Of a stretch of 64,000 nt of DNA, positions 1 through 11,642 are shown one piece after another (the first letter of the stretch is position 1; each line of letters opens with the position of its first letter). Under the pieces are notes generated by a model. The model did no database searches. It was given only the letters and a program-made list of their open reading frames with translations, and had not been told where the DNA came from. Both the position numbers and the translations under genes were made by a program. The DNA comes from Blautia sp. AF19-10LB (GTDB lineage: Bacteria; Bacillota; Clostridia; Lachnospirales; Lachnospiraceae), in the NCBI RefSeq assembly GCF_003461245.1, contig NZ_QTWS01000014.1:24734-88733 (forward strand). The letters run 5' to 3'.

Positions 1-1819
<1,819 letters not shown>

Positions 1820-1820
<1 letters not shown>

Positions 1821-2269
1821 TAAATCACCTCTACTGTACCACCTGCAGCTTCGATTTTTGCTTTTGCGGTCTCGCTGACTGCATTAACTTTAACTGTAAG
1901 TTTTTTAGTCAGTTCACCGTTTCCAAGAATCTTAACTCCGTCTCCTGCTTTGGAGATTGCGCTGGTAGCAAGTAAAGATTCAACTGTAACTTCTGCTCCG
2001 TCCTCAAAACAATTCAGAACGTCAACATTGATTGCGATGATCTCTTTAGAATTTCTGTTCTTGAAGCCCCTCTTAGGAAGACGTCTGTATAAAGGCATCT
2101 GTCCACCTTCAAATCCCGGTTTCTTGTGTCCGGAACGAGCTAACTGTCCTTTATGTCCTTTTCCGGCTGTTTTACCGTTTCCAGAACCATGTCCACGGCC
2201 TCTTCTGAAGTTATCGCTGTGTTTAGAACCATCTGCTGGTCTTAAGTTTGATAATTCCATCTTTGGCAC
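1820..2269 (-). CDS. rplO: 50S ribosomal protein L15
   Basis: L15 binds 23S rRNA in the large subunit. The 149 residues show the typical glycine/arginine-rich N-terminal extension ([21 protein letters not shown]) followed by the KGQLARSG and [17 protein letters not shown] motifs and a globular C-terminus. A GGAGG site lies upstream of the ATG. The stop codon shares one base with the secY start, and it follows rpmD by 35 bp in the canonical spc order. Confidence 0.98.
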
Positions 2270-2304
2270 CTCCTTTTATTTTTTGAAAATACTCTCTGGA
2301 TATC

Positions 2305-2487
2305 TTATGCTTCTTCTACCTTTACAAGATGCTGAACCTGCTGGATCATTCCTCTGGTTGCTGCATTGTCAGGCATTTCAACTGTTTTGTGCATTTTTGT
2401 AAGTCCCATAGCAACTACAGTCTTTTTGTGTTTCGGAACTGCACCGATTGGAGACTTAACAAGTGTAACCTTTAATGTGTTTGCCAT
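2305..2487 (-). CDS. rpmD: 50S ribosomal protein L30
   Basis: Small 60-residue large-subunit protein with the L30 signature: KVTLVKSPIGAVPKHKKTV at the N-terminus, GLTKMHKTVEMPDN, and a C-terminal helix (MIQQVQHLVKVEE). It lies 13 bp after rpsE, with a clear AGGAGG site, and before rplO as in other Firmicutes. L30 is dispensable in some bacteria but sits here in its usual place. Confidence 0.97.
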   Translation of the reverse strand: MANTLKVTLVKSPIGAVPKHKKTVVAMGLTKMHKTVEMPDNAATRGMIQQVQHLVKVEEA

Positions 2488-2500
2488 TATTTTGTCCTCC

Positions 2501-3010
2501 TTATGCCAGAATCTCTTCTACAGATTTTCCGCGAAGTTTTGCAACTTCTTCCGGAGTTTTCAGTTTGCTTAATCCATCGATTGTAGCCAGAACTACGTTC
2601 TGTTTATTTCTGGATCCCATACATTTTGTACGGATGTTTTTGATTCCTGCAAGCTCGATGACTGCACGGGCTGGACCACCAGCGATAACTCCAGTACCTT
2701 CCGGAGCACGTTTCAGAAGCATCTCAGCACTTCCGAATTTACCTACATAGTCATGAGTGATGGAATTGTTCTCATCTCTTGCAACTGTAACCAGTTTTTT
2801 CATGGCATCTTCTTTTCCTTTGCGGATAGCTTCCGGAATTTCAGCTGCCTTTCCTAAACCTGCACCAACATGTCCGTTGCCGTCACCTACTACAACTAAA
2901 GCTGTGAAACGGAAGTTACGGCCACCTTTAACAACCTTGGTAACACGTTTGATTGACACTACTTTATCTTCTAATTCTAACTGACTAGCATCAATAAGAT
3001 TATGTTTCAT
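2501..3010 (-). CDS. rpsE: 30S ribosomal protein S5
   Basis: S5 helps decoding fidelity and has helicase-like action at the mRNA entrance. The 169 residues contain the S5 RNA-binding domain ([20 protein letters not shown], then [17 protein letters not shown]) and the C-terminal domain with [19 protein letters not shown]. The start ATG has a GGGAGG site. The gene is 18 bp downstream of rplR and 13 bp upstream of rpmD. Confidence 0.98.
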   Translation of the reverse strand: MKHNLIDASQLELEDKVVSIKRVTKVVKGGRNFRFTALVVVGDGNGHVGAGLGKAAEIPEAIRKGKEDAMKKLVTVARDENNSITHDYVGKFGSAEMLLKRAPEGTGVIAGGPARAVIELAGIKNIRTKCMGSRNKQNVVLATIDGLSKLKTPEEVAKLRGKSVEEILA

Positions 3011-3028
3011 GTGTCTTGTTCCTCCCTT

Positions 3029-3397
3029 TTAGAATTTCAGCCCAGCTTCTCTTGCTGCGTCTGCCAGTGCCTTTACTTTACCGTGATAGATATAGCCTCC
3101 TCTGTCGAAGACAACGCTCTCGATACCTGCTTCAACTGCTTTCTTTCCGATTACAGTTCCAAGGTATGCTGCAGCTTTTACATCATCAGTATTTTCCAGT
3201 TCAGCTTTTACATCTTTCTGAAGAGTAGAAGCAGATACTAAAGTTTTTCCTACAGTGTCATCAATGATCTGTGCATACATATGCTTGTTGGAACGGAATA
3301 CTGCCAGTCTAGGAGTAGTAGCTGTTCCATTGAGATGATGACGGATTCTTCTATGTTTTTTTTCGCGAATTTCCGCTCTGGATGCTTTATTAATCAT
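3029..3397 (-). CDS. rplR: 50S ribosomal protein L18
   Basis: L18 carries 5S rRNA into the central protuberance together with L5. The 122 residues are of normal length, with an Arg/Lys-rich start ([12 protein letters not shown]), [20 protein letters not shown], and the C-terminal [28 protein letters not shown], which is diagnostic for the family. A GGAG site precedes the ATG. It lies 17 bp after rplF. Confidence 0.98.
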   Translation of the reverse strand: MINKASRAEIREKKHRRIRHHLNGTATTPRLAVFRSNKHMYAQIIDDTVGKTLVSASTLQKDVKAELENTDDVKAAAYLGTVIGKKAVEAGIESVVFDRGGYIYHGKVKALADAAREAGLKF

Positions 3398-3414
3398 ATT
3401 CTCACTCTCCTTAT

Positions 3415-3954
3415 TTATTTCTTACCAGTCTTACCGACTTTACGTCTGATAACTTCATCAGCATACTTGATACCTTTGCCCTTATATGGCTCCGGTCTTC
3501 TCTTATCTCTGATCTCTGCTGCGTACTGGCCAACTTTTTCTTTGCTGATACCGGAAACGATGATCTTGTTTCCATCAACTTTGGATTCCAGACCTTCTGG
3601 ATCTTCCATCTCTACCGGGTGAGAATATCCCAGAGAAAGAACAAGTTTCTTGCCCTGTTTCTGTGCTCTATAACCTACACCGTTGACTTCAAGCTCTTTT
3701 GTGTAGCCTTCGCTTACACCAACAACCATGTTGTGAATAAGGCTTCTTGTCAGACCGTGTAATGCTTTCATTTTCTTAAGATCGTTCGGTCTTGTAACTA
3801 CTACATGACCATCTTCTACTTTGATTTCCATTTCGGTTGGAAGTGCTCTTTCGAGTGTTCCTTTAGGACCTTTAACGGTTACTACGTTACCTGCAGCTAC
3901 GCTTACTTCAACGCCTGCCGGAATAGCTACCGGAAGTCTTCCGATTCGTGACAT
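3415..3954 (-). CDS. rplF: 50S ribosomal protein L6
   Basis: L6 sits near the factor-binding site of the large subunit. I place the start at 3954 ([14 protein letters not shown]), because the canonical L6 N-terminus begins there and AAGGAGGAC lies directly upstream. A longer open frame reaching 3999 would add 15 residues without a site or homologous sequence. The 179 residues contain the two L6 repeats and the C-terminal [14 protein letters not shown] signature. The gap upstream to rpsH is unusually long (141 bp) and carries a palindromic element. Confidence 0.97.
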   Translation of the reverse strand: MSRIGRLPVAIPAGVEVSVAAGNVVTVKGPKGTLERALPTEMEIKVEDGHVVVTRPNDLKKMKALHGLTRSLIHNMVVGVSEGYTKELEVNGVGYRAQKQGKKLVLSLGYSHPVEMEDPEGLESKVDGNKIIVSGISKEKVGQYAAEIRDKRRPEPYKGKGIKYADEVIRRKVGKTGKK

Positions 3955-4027
3955 AATATTGTCCTCCTTACTTAAATTGTCGGAGAGAAAAGTTTTCATT
4001 TCTCTCTGTTTTCAGTTTGTATCTATC

Positions 4028-4067
4028 CTTAAATTCGCCCGTGCGCTTACGCGCTGGGCTCATTAAG
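4028..4067. repeat. 40-bp palindromic element in the rpsH-rplF gap
   Basis: Imperfect palindrome with ends CTTAAATTCG and CTCATTAAG. Its inner stem is GCCC-GCGC / GCGC-GGGC closing on a four-base loop (TTAC). The same end sequences recur around a second palindrome at 4642-4680, and both follow a CCGAAAGCA stretch beside the upstream stop codon. This suggests a small repeated extragenic element and not merely an operon hairpin. No T-run follows, so it is not a standard terminator. Confidence 0.6.
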
Positions 4068-4095
4068 TTTCGTAGGTCAAATGCTTTCGGTCTGA

Positions 4096-4497
4096 TTACC
4101 AAACGAAAGCAAGAACTTCTCCACCAACCTGAAGTTTACGAGCTTCTTTGTCAGTGATTACACCTTTGTTTGTGGAAAGGATTGCGATTCCAAGTCCGCC
4201 AAGTACTCTCGGGAGCTCATCTTTACCAGCGTAGATACGAAGACCTGGTTTGGAGATTCTCTTAAGTCCTGTGATGATCTTGTCATTCTTTGTCTCACCG
4301 TATTTCAGTGTGATATGGATGGTTTTGAATACGCCATCTTCGATCAGATCGTATTTTGCAATGTATCCTTCATCTACAAGGATGTTTGCGATTGCGATTT
4401 TCATTTTGGATGCCGGAACATCTACTGTATCATGTTTTGCAGTGTTAGCGTTACGGATTCTTGTAAGCATATCTGCGATTGGATCACTCATTGTCAT
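4096..4497 (-). CDS. rpsH: 30S ribosomal protein S8
   Basis: S8 is a primary 16S rRNA binder and in E. coli the translational repressor of the spc operon. The 133 residues show the N-terminal [20 protein letters not shown] motif and the C-terminal [22 protein letters not shown] signature. Two in-frame ATGs exist. The first (4497) is 8 bases from a GGAGGAAA site and is preferred over the second, which would be 14 bases away. It is separated from rpsN by a long 194-bp gap containing folded elements. Confidence 0.97.
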   Translation of the reverse strand: MTMSDPIADMLTRIRNANTAKHDTVDVPASKMKIAIANILVDEGYIAKYDLIEDGVFKTIHITLKYGETKNDKIITGLKRISKPGLRIYAGKDELPRVLGGLGIAILSTNKGVITDKEARKLQVGGEVLAFVW

Positions 4498-4575
4498 GTT
4501 AGTTTCCTCCTATTATTCTCTTCTCAGACTTTACATGATTAATATAATAACTTTAGTTTTAACAAATTTGCACCA

Positions 4576-4632
4576 CTTCCCTCAACTAAACTCAACCTTC
4601 GTTTACACTCGGTTTCGTTAAGGTTCGGGAAG
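4576..4632 (-). other. Long stem-loop in rpsN-rpsH intergenic RNA
   Basis: Read on the minus strand, CTTCCC followed by GAACCTT pairs with AAGGTT and GGGAAG further downstream (4576-4581 with 4627-4632; 4594-4599 with 4620-4625). This makes a two-part stem of 12 paired positions about 80 nt upstream of the rpsH start. No poly-U follows it, so it looks like an mRNA structure and not a terminator. Whether S8 or RNase recognises it is unknown. Confidence 0.45.
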
Positions 4633-4641
4633 GACCTCGCA

Positions 4642-4680
4642 CTAAATTCATGCTGCGCCTAATGGCTTGCATTCATTAAG
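4642..4680. repeat. Palindromic element in the rpsN-rpsH gap
   Basis: Inverted repeat CTAAATTCATGC / GCATTCATTAAG around a 15-base centre. The terminal bases match those of the palindrome at 4028-4067 while the centre differs, as expected for two copies of a repetitive extragenic palindrome. It lies immediately downstream of the rpsN stop codon. Confidence 0.55.
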
Positions 4681-4691
4681 TTGCTTTCGGC

Positions 4692-4877
4692 CTACCAAGA
4701 AGCTTTTTTAACACCCGGGATCTGACCTTTGTATGCCAGTTCACGGAAGCAGATACGGCAGATACCGTATTTTCTCAGGTATGCGTGTGGACGTCCACAG
4801 ATTCTGCAGCGGCTGTATTCTCTTGTGGAGAATTTCTGTTTGCGCTGCTGTTTGATTTTCATTGCTGTTTTAGCCAT
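4692..4877 (-). CDS. rpsZ: 30S ribosomal protein S14, zinc-binding type Z
   Basis: Short (61-residue) S14 of the zinc-ribbon type: Cys24 and Cys27 (CRIC) and Cys40 and Cys43 (CRIC) form the zinc site in the 30S head. Zinc-free S14 paralogues are about 89-100 residues and lack the cysteines. None is in this window, so a separate zinc-starvation copy, if present, is elsewhere. A GGAGGA site precedes the ATG. It is 14 bp downstream of rplE. Confidence 0.97.
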   Translation of the reverse strand: MAKTAMKIKQQRKQKFSTREYSRCRICGRPHAYLRKYGICRICFRELAYKGQIPGVKKASW

Positions 4878-4891
4878 TAGAATTCTCCTCC

Positions 4892-5431
4892 TTATTTAGC
4901 AAAAGGCATATTGAACTGAGTTAACAGCTCACGAGCCTCTTCGTCTGTCTTAGCAGTTGTAACGAAGATGATGTCCATACCTCTTACTTTGTCTACCTTA
5001 TCGTACTCAACTTCTGGGAAGATAAGCTGTTCTTTGATTCCCAGTGCGTAGTTTCCTCTTCCATCGAAAGCGTTCGGGTTAACACCACGGAAGTCACGTA
5101 CACGAGGAAGAGCAAGGTTGATAAGACGATCAGCGAATTCATACATCTTCTCGCCTCTTAAGGTAACCTTACAACCGATCGGCATACCCTCTCTGATTTT
5201 GAAGTTAGCTACTGATTTTTTAGCTTTTGTAGCGATTGCTTTCTGACCTGTGATCAGTTCCATATCAGCGATTGCTGCATCAAGAAGCTTAGCGTTTTCT
5301 TTAGCTTCACCAACACCCATGTTGATAACGATCTTATCGAGTTTTGGCACTTCCATAACGTTTTTATATTCAAATTTTTTGGTCATGGCATCCATGATCT
5401 CATTTTTGTAAAGTTCTTTTAATCTACTCAC
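4892..5431 (-). CDS. rplE: 50S ribosomal protein L5
   Basis: L5 binds 5S rRNA and contacts the P-site tRNA. The 179-residue length is standard. Visible family motifs are the [20 protein letters not shown] start region, [25 protein letters not shown], and the C-terminal [21 protein letters not shown]. It follows rplX by 21 bp with a GAGGAGG site. Confidence 0.98.
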   Translation of the reverse strand: MSRLKELYKNEIMDAMTKKFEYKNVMEVPKLDKIVINMGVGEAKENAKLLDAAIADMELITGQKAIATKAKKSVANFKIREGMPIGCKVTLRGEKMYEFADRLINLALPRVRDFRGVNPNAFDGRGNYALGIKEQLIFPEVEYDKVDKVRGMDIIFVTTAKTDEEARELLTQFNMPFAK

Positions 5432-5452
5432 TTGTCATGCCTCCTCTCTTAA

Positions 5453-5764
5453 TTAATCGATTACTTTACCTGTTGCTTTAGCAACACGTACTTTTTTGTC
5501 TCCATCCATCTGGAATCCAACTCTTGTTGCTTTTCCGTCTATAACGAGCATTACGTTGGAAACGTGAAGAGCAGCTTCTTTTGTTGTGATTCCGCCAGCC
5601 TGGTTTGCTGCTGATGGTTTGTTGTGCTTTGTAACCATGTTGATACCTTCAACGATTACGGTGTTGTCTTTTACGTTAACGGCAAGAACTTTGCCTTCTT
5701 TGCCTTTATCTTTACCAGCGATTACTTTAACAGTGTCGCCTTTTTTAATTTTCATAGCTGACAT
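5453..5764 (-). CDS. rplX: 50S ribosomal protein L24
   Basis: L24 is an assembly-initiator protein of the large subunit. The 103 residues start with a KOW motif ([20 protein letters not shown]) followed by [14 protein letters not shown], both diagnostic. Two possible ATGs lie close together. The first (MSAMKIKK) fits the GGAGGG site six bases upstream. It sits 11 bp downstream of rplN. Confidence 0.97.
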   Translation of the reverse strand: MSAMKIKKGDTVKVIAGKDKGKEGKVLAVNVKDNTVIVEGINMVTKHNKPSAANQAGGITTKEAALHVSNVMLVIDGKATRVGFQMDGDKKVRVAKATGKVID

Positions 5765-5775
5765 TAGGCACCCTC

Positions 5776-6144
5776 CTATAATACTTCCGGAGCTAAGGAA
5801 ACGATCTTCATGAATTTCTTCTCACGAAGCTCTCTGGCAACTGGTCCAAAGATACGTGTTCCTTTCGGAGTTAAATCGTCTTTAATGATTACGGCTGCGT
5901 TTTCATCGAAACGGATGTAAGATCCGTCTTTACGACGAGCGCCTTTTTTGGTACGAACAACAACAGCTTTAACTACGTCACCTTTTTTAACAACGCCGCC
6001 TGGTGTTGCATCTTTAACAGTAGCAACGATAGTATCACCGATGTTTGCATATCTTCTTGTAGAGCCACCCATAACACGGATACAAAGGATTTCTTTTGCA
6101 CCAGTGTTGTCGGCAACTTTCAGTCTAGTTTCCTGCTGAATCAT
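5776..6144 (-). CDS. rplN: 50S ribosomal protein L14
   Basis: L14 is a conserved 122-residue interface protein that also binds the silencing factor RsfS. It begins [18 protein letters not shown] and carries the [17 protein letters not shown] and [15 protein letters not shown] signatures. An AAGGAGGAA site is upstream. It lies 13 bp after rpsQ. Confidence 0.98.
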   Translation of the reverse strand: MIQQETRLKVADNTGAKEILCIRVMGGSTRRYANIGDTIVATVKDATPGGVVKKGDVVKAVVVRTKKGARRKDGSYIRFDENAAVIIKDDLTPKGTRIFGPVARELREKKFMKIVSLAPEVL

Positions 6145-6157
6145 ACTGGTTTCCTCC

Positions 6158-6412
6158 TTATTTCACTTTCTCTACGATCTCAACCAGTCTCCATCTTTTG
6201 TCTTTGGACAGCGGTCTGGTTTCCATTACTTTAACGGTATCACCGATATTGCACTCATTGTTCTCATCATGAGCTTTGAGCTTATATGTTCTCTTTACGA
6301 TTTTTTTGTAAAGAGGATGTTTTACATGGTCTTCGATAGCAACAACAATGGTCTTGTCCATCTTATTGCTGACAACCTTACCCACACGGGTCTTTCTCAG
6401 ATTTCTTTCCAC
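6158..6412 (-). CDS. rpsQ: 30S ribosomal protein S17
   Basis: S17 is an OB-fold primary 16S rRNA binder. The 84 residues begin [21 protein letters not shown] and contain [19 protein letters not shown] and the C-terminal [20 protein letters not shown] motif. It is 22 bp downstream of rpmC with AGGAGGAAA before the ATG. Confidence 0.98.
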   Translation of the reverse strand: MERNLRKTRVGKVVSNKMDKTIVVAIEDHVKHPLYKKIVKRTYKLKAHDENNECNIGDTVKVMETRPLSKDKRWRLVEIVEKVK

Positions 6413-6434
6413 GATTATTTCCTCCTACTATTCA

Positions 6435-6653
6435 CTATTTAGCAGCGTTTGCCTGCTCAGTGATTACTGTCTGGATTCTGGCAATATTTTTGCGAACCTC
6501 TTTGATTCTGCTTGTATTGTCTAACTGATTGGTTGCATTCTGAAATCTCAGATTGAAAAGTTCTTTCTTAGCAGCTACTAATTCTTCATTTAATTCTGCA
6601 GCTGATTTTGCCTTTAAATCTTCTACGAATTTATTAATTTTCACTGTTATCAC
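6435..6653 (-). CDS. rpmC: 50S ribosomal protein L29
   Basis: L29 lines the polypeptide exit tunnel region that binds trigger factor and SRP. The 72-residue helical hairpin shows the signature [26 protein letters not shown]. Its start overlaps the end of rplP by 20 bases, giving translational coupling. The site GGCGGTGATAAC just upstream lies inside the rplP frame. A shorter start two codons on cannot be excluded. Confidence 0.97.
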   Translation of the reverse strand: MITVKINKFVEDLKAKSAAELNEELVAAKKELFNLRFQNATNQLDNTSRIKEVRKNIARIQTVITEQANAAK

Positions 6654-7071
6654 CGCCTTCTAAGTCTGCACGAGAAACGATTTTACATTTACATGGTAAC
6701 TTGTGCATTGCAAGACGTAATGCTTCACGAGCGATCTCTTCAGAAACGCCTGCGATTTCGAACATTACACGTCCTGGCTTAACAACTGCTACCCAGTATT
6801 CAAGGGTACCTTTTCCGGAACCCATACGTGTTTCTGCTGGTTTCGCTGTTACTGGTTTATCCGGGAAAATCTTAATCCAAACCTGACCACCACGTTTGAT
6901 GTAACGTGTCATGGCAACACGGGCTGCTTCGATCTGGTTAGATCTGATCCAGCAAGGTTCGGTAGCAACAAGTCCGAATTCACCATAGTTGATCTTATTA
7001 CCTCTAAGGGCTTTACCTCTCATGGAGCCACGGAACTGTTTACGACGTTTTACTCTTTTTGGCATTAACAT
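6634..7071 (-). CDS. rplP: 50S ribosomal protein L16
   Basis: L16 organises the A-site side of the peptidyl transferase centre. The 145 residues begin [19 protein letters not shown], matching the usual MLxPKRTK start, so the first of two nearby ATGs is chosen. It also has the better spacing (GGGAG nine bases upstream). The motif [21 protein letters not shown] with the hydroxylated-Arg region is present. Its start overlaps the rpsC stop by one base. Confidence 0.98.
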   Translation of the reverse strand: MLMPKRVKRRKQFRGSMRGKALRGNKINYGEFGLVATEPCWIRSNQIEAARVAMTRYIKRGGQVWIKIFPDKPVTAKPAETRMGSGKGTLEYWVAVVKPGRVMFEIAGVSEEIAREALRLAMHKLPCKCKIVSRADLEGGDNSEN

Positions 7072-7727
7072 TATTTATCGCTCCCTTCCTTATTTCCTTT
7101 AGTAGGAAGTACTTCACCGTTGTATACCCAAGCTTTTACACCAACTTTTCCGTAAGTTGTGTCAGCTTCTGCAAATCCATAATCAATGTCAGCACGAAGT
7201 GTCTGAAGCGGGATTGTTCCCTCGCTGTAGAACTCTGTACGAGCCATATCAGCTCCACCAAGACGTCCGGATACGGATGTTTTGATTCCCTTTGCTCCTG
7301 CTTTCATTGTTCTCTGCATTGTAGACTTCATAGCACGTCTGAAGGAGATACGGTTCTCAAGCTGAAGTGCAATGTTCTCAGCAACAAGCTGTGCATCTCT
7401 GTCAGGTCTCTTAACTTCTTTGATGTCTACGATGAGTTTCTTATCTGTGTATTTCTGTAATTCAGCTTTAACTTTTTCGATCTCAGATCCGCCCTTACCG
7501 ATTACGATACCCGGTTTAGCAGTGTAGATGATGATCTTAACTCTGTCAGATGCTCTCTCGATCTCAATCTTGGAAACACCTGCACTGTAAAGTTTTTTCT
7601 TTAAAAATGTTCTGATATTATAGTCTTCAACCAGGTAATCTGCAAAATCTGCTTCTGCATACCATCTGGAATCCCAATCCTTGATAACACCGACTCTAAG
7701 GCCATGTGGGTTAACTTTCTGTCCCAT
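7071..7727 (-). CDS. rpsC: 30S ribosomal protein S3
   Basis: S3 forms part of the mRNA entry tunnel. The 218 residues start [20 protein letters not shown] and include the KH domain motif [15 protein letters not shown] and the C-terminal [21 protein letters not shown] region. It is 11 bp downstream of rplV with an AAGGAGGAA site. Confidence 0.98.
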   Translation of the reverse strand: MGQKVNPHGLRVGVIKDWDSRWYAEADFADYLVEDYNIRTFLKKKLYSAGVSKIEIERASDRVKIIIYTAKPGIVIGKGGSEIEKVKAELQKYTDKKLIVDIKEVKRPDRDAQLVAENIALQLENRISFRRAMKSTMQRTMKAGAKGIKTSVSGRLGGADMARTEFYSEGTIPLQTLRADIDYGFAEADTTYGKVGVKAWVYNGEVLPTKGNKEGSDK

Positions 7728-7738
7728 GCTTTTCCTCC

Positions 7739-8128
7739 TTATCTTTCATCCAGCACGATGGTGATATGGCTTGTTCTCTTTTCGATTCTGTAAGCTCTAC
7801 CCTGTGCTCTTGGCTGAATACGTTTCATTGTAGGTCCTTTGTTTGCATAGCACGCTGCAACGTAGAGGTTATCTGCGCTCATTCCGTTATTGTTTTCTGC
7901 GTTTGCGACTGCTGACTCAAGCAGTTTCTTCAGAACGCTGGATGCGTATCTCGGATTATATGTGAGGATACCAAGTGCTGTCTGCACGTCTTTACCACGG
8001 ATTGCATCTAATACATAGCAGGCTTTCTGAACAGAAATTCTTGCATAAGATAATTTTGCAGACGGTCTTGTCTCTCTATTACTCTCATTTCTGGCTCTCT
8101 TAATCTGGCTTCTATGTCCCTTTGCCAT
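7739..8128 (-). CDS. rplV: 50S ribosomal protein L22
   Basis: L22 projects a beta-hairpin into the exit tunnel, where macrolide-resistance mutations map. The start is set at 8128 ([14 protein letters not shown]), which has AAAGGAGGCAC upstream. The frame is open seven codons further but without support. The 129 residues include [19 protein letters not shown] and the C-terminal [21 protein letters not shown], the L22 signature. Confidence 0.96.
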   Translation of the reverse strand: MAKGHRSQIKRARNESNRETRPSAKLSYARISVQKACYVLDAIRGKDVQTALGILTYNPRYASSVLKKLLESAVANAENNNGMSADNLYVAACYANKGPTMKRIQPRAQGRAYRIEKRTSHITIVLDER

Positions 8129-8224
8129 TTTAAAGTGCCTCCTTTCCAATTAATCGATATCTGGTAACACCGCCTTGCTGCCCCCTTGCGGGACAACAGG
8201 CAGATTATTTATTTTAAATTAATT

Positions 8225-8506
8225 CTAGCGAACGCCGGATTTCTTTTCGTCTTTTCCGTGTCCTCTGTAAGTTCTTGTAGCTACAAACTCACCAAGTTTG
8301 TGTCCTACCATATCTTCTGTTACATATACCGGAACGTGTTTTCTTCCGTCATGTACTGCAATTGTGTGTCCTACGAAGGACGGGAAGATAGTGGAACGAC
8401 GTGACCATGTTTTGATCACAGATTTATCATTTGCAGCATTCAGAGCGTCAACCTTTTTAAGCAGGCTTGCGTCTGCGAAAGGTCCTTTTTTCAATGAACG
8501 AGACAT
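8225..8506 (-). CDS. rpsS: 30S ribosomal protein S19
   Basis: S19 contacts S13 and tRNA in the 30S head. The 93 residues begin [19 protein letters not shown] and contain the signature [31 protein letters not shown]. It is 15 bp downstream of rplB. The 96-bp gap to rplV includes a short imperfect CTGCC/GGCAG hairpin. Confidence 0.98.
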   Translation of the reverse strand: MSRSLKKGPFADASLLKKVDALNAANDKSVIKTWSRRSTIFPSFVGHTIAVHDGRKHVPVYVTEDMVGHKLGEFVATRTYRGHGKDEKKSGVR

Positions 8507-8521
8507 TCTGTACCCTCCTTA

Positions 8522-9367
8522 TTATTTTGATAAAGCTTTTCCATCGCGTCTTCTTACGATGAGCTTGTTGGACTGTTTGTTTTTCTTTCTGGTCTTCAGA
8601 CCAAGAGCAGGTTTGCCCCATGGTGTGCACGGACCTGGACGACCGATTCCGGTCTTTCCTTCACCACCACCATGCGGATGGTCATTCGGGTTCATTACGG
8701 AACCACGAACTGTAGGTCTGATTCCCATGTGACGTTTACGTCCAGCTTTACCAACATTGATAAGGTTGTGGTCGCCGTTACCAACAACTCCGATAGAAGC
8801 GCGGCATACAAGCGGAACCATTCTCATTTCACCTGACGGTAATCTTAATGTTGCGTATTTGCCTTCTTTAGCCATAAGCTGAGCACCGTTTCCAGCGGAA
8901 CGAACCATCTGTCCGCCCTTTCCAGGATGAAGCTCAATGTTATGAACCATAGTACCAACCGGGATAAGCTCCAGTGGCAGGCAGTTTCCTACACGGATTT
9001 CTGCTTCCGGACCATTCATAACTTTCTGTCCGACTTTCAGTCCTTCCGGTGCAAGGATATATGCTTTCTCGCCATCAGCGTAGCTGATCAGAGCGATGTT
9101 AGCTGTTCTGTTTGGATCGTACTCAATTGTTTTAACTGTAGCAGCAATACCATCTTTTCTTCTCTTGAAGTCGATGATTCTGTATTTTCTTCTACTTCCG
9201 CCTCCGCGGTGTCTAACAGTGATTTTACCCTGGTTGTTACGACCAGCGTTTTTCTTCAGAGATACGACTAAGGATTTCTCAGGGGTGCTTGCTGTAATCT
9301 CAGAGAAATCAGATCCAGTCATATGTCTTCTGGAAGGTGTATATGGGTTATAGGTTTTGATTCCCAT
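8522..9367 (-). CDS. rplB: 50S ribosomal protein L2
   Basis: L2 is required for subunit joining and peptidyl transfer. The 281 residues begin [21 protein letters not shown] and include [16 protein letters not shown], the [19 protein letters not shown] loop, and the C-terminal [21 protein letters not shown], whose conserved His lies near the catalytic centre. Standard length, standard position between rplW and rpsS. Confidence 0.98.
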   Translation of the reverse strand: MGIKTYNPYTPSRRHMTGSDFSEITASTPEKSLVVSLKKNAGRNNQGKITVRHRGGGSRRKYRIIDFKRRKDGIAATVKTIEYDPNRTANIALISYADGEKAYILAPEGLKVGQKVMNGPEAEIRVGNCLPLELIPVGTMVHNIELHPGKGGQMVRSAGNGAQLMAKEGKYATLRLPSGEMRMVPLVCRASIGVVGNGDHNLINVGKAGRKRHMGIRPTVRGSVMNPNDHPHGGGEGKTGIGRPGPCTPWGKPALGLKTRKKNKQSNKLIVRRRDGKALSK

Positions 9368-9431
9368 GATGTTTCTCCTTTCGAATTTCTTATCGTGCTT
9401 TCGTGCACATAGTCATTTGAGAAAGCTGGGA

Positions 9432-9731
9432 TTAAAGTCCCTCGAAGATCTCGATATCTTTGCTTTCTTCTGTAAGAGCTACGATCGCTTTTTTGGTTTT
9501 AGCTGTTTTTCCAACAACTGCTCCACGGCGTTTTTTCTTACCATCCATGTTCATGGTATTTACGCTCTTAACTTTTGTTCCTTCGAACATTTTCTCAACA
9601 GCCTCTTTGATCTGAGACTTGTTTGCTTCCGGATGTACCAGGAATGTGTATTTCTTTTCTCCCATGGCGTTCATGGATTTTTCTGTGATAACCGGTTTCA
9701 GGATCACATCATAATACTTAATATCTGCCAT
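9432..9731 (-). CDS. rplW: 50S ribosomal protein L23
   Basis: L23 at the tunnel exit is the docking site of trigger factor and SRP. The 99 residues contain [18 protein letters not shown] and [21 protein letters not shown], which identify the family, and the [17 protein letters not shown] loop. The ATG overlaps the rplD stop by one base (TAATG). Confidence 0.98.
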   Translation of the reverse strand: MADIKYYDVILKPVITEKSMNAMGEKKYTFLVHPEANKSQIKEAVEKMFEGTKVKSVNTMNMDGKKKRRGAVVGKTAKTKKAIVALTEESKDIEIFEGL

Positions 9732-10351
9732 TATGCGTACACCTCCTCGATGGATGCTACTGCATCTTTGGTAACTACTACTGTATTGTGTTTCATAACA
9801 TCATATACATTCATAGTATTTACTGTTGCAGTCTGTACATCTGCGATGTTTCTTGCAGAGATTGCTACGTTCTGGTCATCAGCTGCTGTGATAACAAGAG
9901 CTTTGTCTGCTTTGAGGTTTGTAAGAACCTTCTGCATTTCTTTTGTCTTAGCTTCTGCAAGTGTAAGGCTGTCTACAACAACCAGTTTATTGTCCTGAAC
10001 TTTAGAAGTCAGAGCTGATTTCAGAGCTGCTCTTCTTTCTTTTTTGTTCATTTTTACTTCATAGTCTCTCGGTACCGGAGCGAATACTACACCGCCGCCA
10101 GTCCACTGTGGTGCACGGATGGAACCCTGTCTTGCATGACCTGTTCCTTTCTGTCTCCACGGTTTTCTTCCGCCGCCGCTTACTTCAGAACGTGTTTTAG
10201 CTTTCTGAGTACCCTGGCGTTTATTTGCAAGCTGACGAACAACTGCGAGATGAACAAGATGCTCGTTGATCTCAACACCGAACACTGCATCGTTCAGTTC
10301 CATTGTTCCAACTTCATTGCCTTCCATATTAAAAACTGTTACGTTTGCCAT
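9731..10351 (-). CDS. rplD: 50S ribosomal protein L4
   Basis: L4 binds 23S rRNA and reaches into the exit tunnel. In E. coli it also represses the S10 operon by binding its leader. The 206 residues show the tunnel loop [20 protein letters not shown] and [20 protein letters not shown]. It is the third gene of the operon, 22 bp after rplC. Whether it acts on the structured leader at 11412-11642 is unknown. Confidence 0.98.
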   Translation of the reverse strand: MANVTVFNMEGNEVGTMELNDAVFGVEINEHLVHLAVVRQLANKRQGTQKAKTRSEVSGGGRKPWRQKGTGHARQGSIRAPQWTGGGVVFAPVPRDYEVKMNKKERRAALKSALTSKVQDNKLVVVDSLTLAEAKTKEMQKVLTNLKADKALVITAADDQNVAISARNIADVQTATVNTMNVYDVMKHNTVVVTKDAVASIEEVYA

Positions 10352-10373
10352 TCTGATGCTCCTCCTTTCTCAA

Positions 10374-11006
10374 TTATAAAGACTTTACTGTCTCTTTGAT
10401 GGTAACCATGGATTTCTTAGGTCCTGGAACAGCACCTTTCACTAACAGTAAGTTGTTTTCTGTATCTACACGAACGATTTCAAGGTTCTGAACAGTTACC
10501 TGTACATTTCCCATATGTCCTGGCATGTGTTTTCCTTTGAATACTTTGCTCGGATCGGAGCAAGCACCGTTGGAACCTGCATGACGATGATATTTGGAAC
10601 CGTGAGCCATAGGTCCTCTGGACTGTCCATGTCTCTTGATAGCTCCCTGGAAGCCTTTACCTTTGGAGATTGCAGTAGCATCGATGTGATCTCCTGCTGC
10701 AAAGATGTCAGCTTTGATTTCCTGTCCTACTGTATATTCAGCAGCGTTTTCGAATCTGAATTCTTTAACGAATCTCTTAACAGCAACTCCAGCTTTGTCG
10801 AAGTGACCTTTTTCCGGTTTGTTCACCAGTTTTTCTCTGATGTCGCCGTATCCTACCTGAACTGATGCGTATCCGTCGTTTTCCTCTGTCTTAACCTGAG
10901 TTACAACGCATGGACCAGCCTGTAAAACGGTTACCGGAATTAACTGTCCGTCTTCATTGAAGATCTGAGTCATTCCGACTTTAGTAGCTAAAATAGCTTT
11001 CTTCAT
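10374..11006 (-). CDS. rplC: 50S ribosomal protein L3
   Basis: L3 initiates large-subunit assembly. The 210 residues begin [21 protein letters not shown] and include the central extension [23 protein letters not shown] with the Gln methylated in many bacteria, and [20 protein letters not shown]. An AAGGAGGAA site precedes the ATG. It is separated from rpsJ by 87 bp in which I see no clear structure. Confidence 0.98.
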   Translation of the reverse strand: MKKAILATKVGMTQIFNEDGQLIPVTVLQAGPCVVTQVKTEENDGYASVQVGYGDIREKLVNKPEKGHFDKAGVAVKRFVKEFRFENAAEYTVGQEIKADIFAAGDHIDATAISKGKGFQGAIKRHGQSRGPMAHGSKYHRHAGSNGACSDPSKVFKGKHMPGHMGNVQVTVQNLEIVRVDTENNLLLVKGAVPGPKKSMVTIKETVKSL

Positions 11007-11093
11007 TTCTTTCTTCCTCCTTATAGCGGATTACCATAAAGGCAATCATATAGTTTTTTGAAATGCCCGATGGACATTTAAAAACGAGTTAAA

Positions 11094-11411
11094 TTATTTG
11101 GTTTTCATCTTGATATCGATGTGAACACCTGCAGGCATTTCCAGTCTGGAAAGTGCATCTACTGTTTTCTGGGTTGGTGTCATGATATCGATGAGTCTCT
11201 TATGAGTTCTCTGCTCGAACTGCTCTCTGGAATCTTTGTATTTGTGAACAGCTCTTAAGATTGTAACAACTTCCTTCTTTGTCGGAAGCGGAACCGGTCC
11301 GCTAACAGTTGCTCCATTCTTTTTAACAGTATCGATGATTTTTGCTGCGGATGCATCTACTAACTGATGATCGTAAGCTTTTAAAGTGATTCTCATTACC
11401 TGATTTGCCAT
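11094..11411 (-). CDS. rpsJ: 30S ribosomal protein S10 (also NusE)
   Basis: S10 acts in the 30S head and, as NusE, in transcription antitermination with NusB and NusG. The 105 residues begin [19 protein letters not shown] and include [29 protein letters not shown], the family signature. It is the first gene of the S10-spc operon, with GGAGGAGACTTTTTT before the ATG and a long leader upstream. Confidence 0.98.
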   Translation of the reverse strand: MANQVMRITLKAYDHQLVDASAAKIIDTVKKNGATVSGPVPLPTKKEVVTILRAVHKYKDSREQFEQRTHKRLIDIMTPTQKTVDALSRLEMPAGVHIDIKMKTK

Positions 11412-11642
11412 AAAAAAAGTCTCCTCCTATTCGTACTCAATTATGCAGTACGACAAGCGGCGACTGTACACATCTCCGTGTGTGTCATGCGACATTTATC
11501 CACACGTCCATCCCGATGATGGTTTCTGAACTTGTACAGTGACTTGTCGTCAGTTTCCTAACTTGACATTCGCTCCACGGAAAACCTGCCGGTAACTGGC
11601 AGCAACCTCGCGCTTCATAGCTATCATGTCACAGCAAATATT
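11412..11642 (-). promoter_or_regulatory. Structured 5' leader of the S10-spc operon
   Basis: Roughly 230 nt between the likely transcription start and rpsJ. A long two-part stem is directly visible: ACGACAAG (11450-11457) pairs with CTTGTCGT (11543-11550), and ACTGTACA (11463-11470) pairs with TGTACAGT (11533-11540). The interior holds two more hairpins, CGTGTG with CACACG and CCATC with GATGG. A further hairpin CTGCC/GGCAG lies at 11586-11602, closer to the 5' end. No poly-U tract follows, so this looks like a translational or protein-binding leader and not an attenuator. L4-mediated control is known for gammaproteobacterial S10 leaders; applying it here is inference. Confidence 0.7.

Noticed and set aside
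3955..3999. N-terminal extension of L6
   Set aside because: No ribosome binding site and no homology; the start at 3954 fits all L6 proteins.
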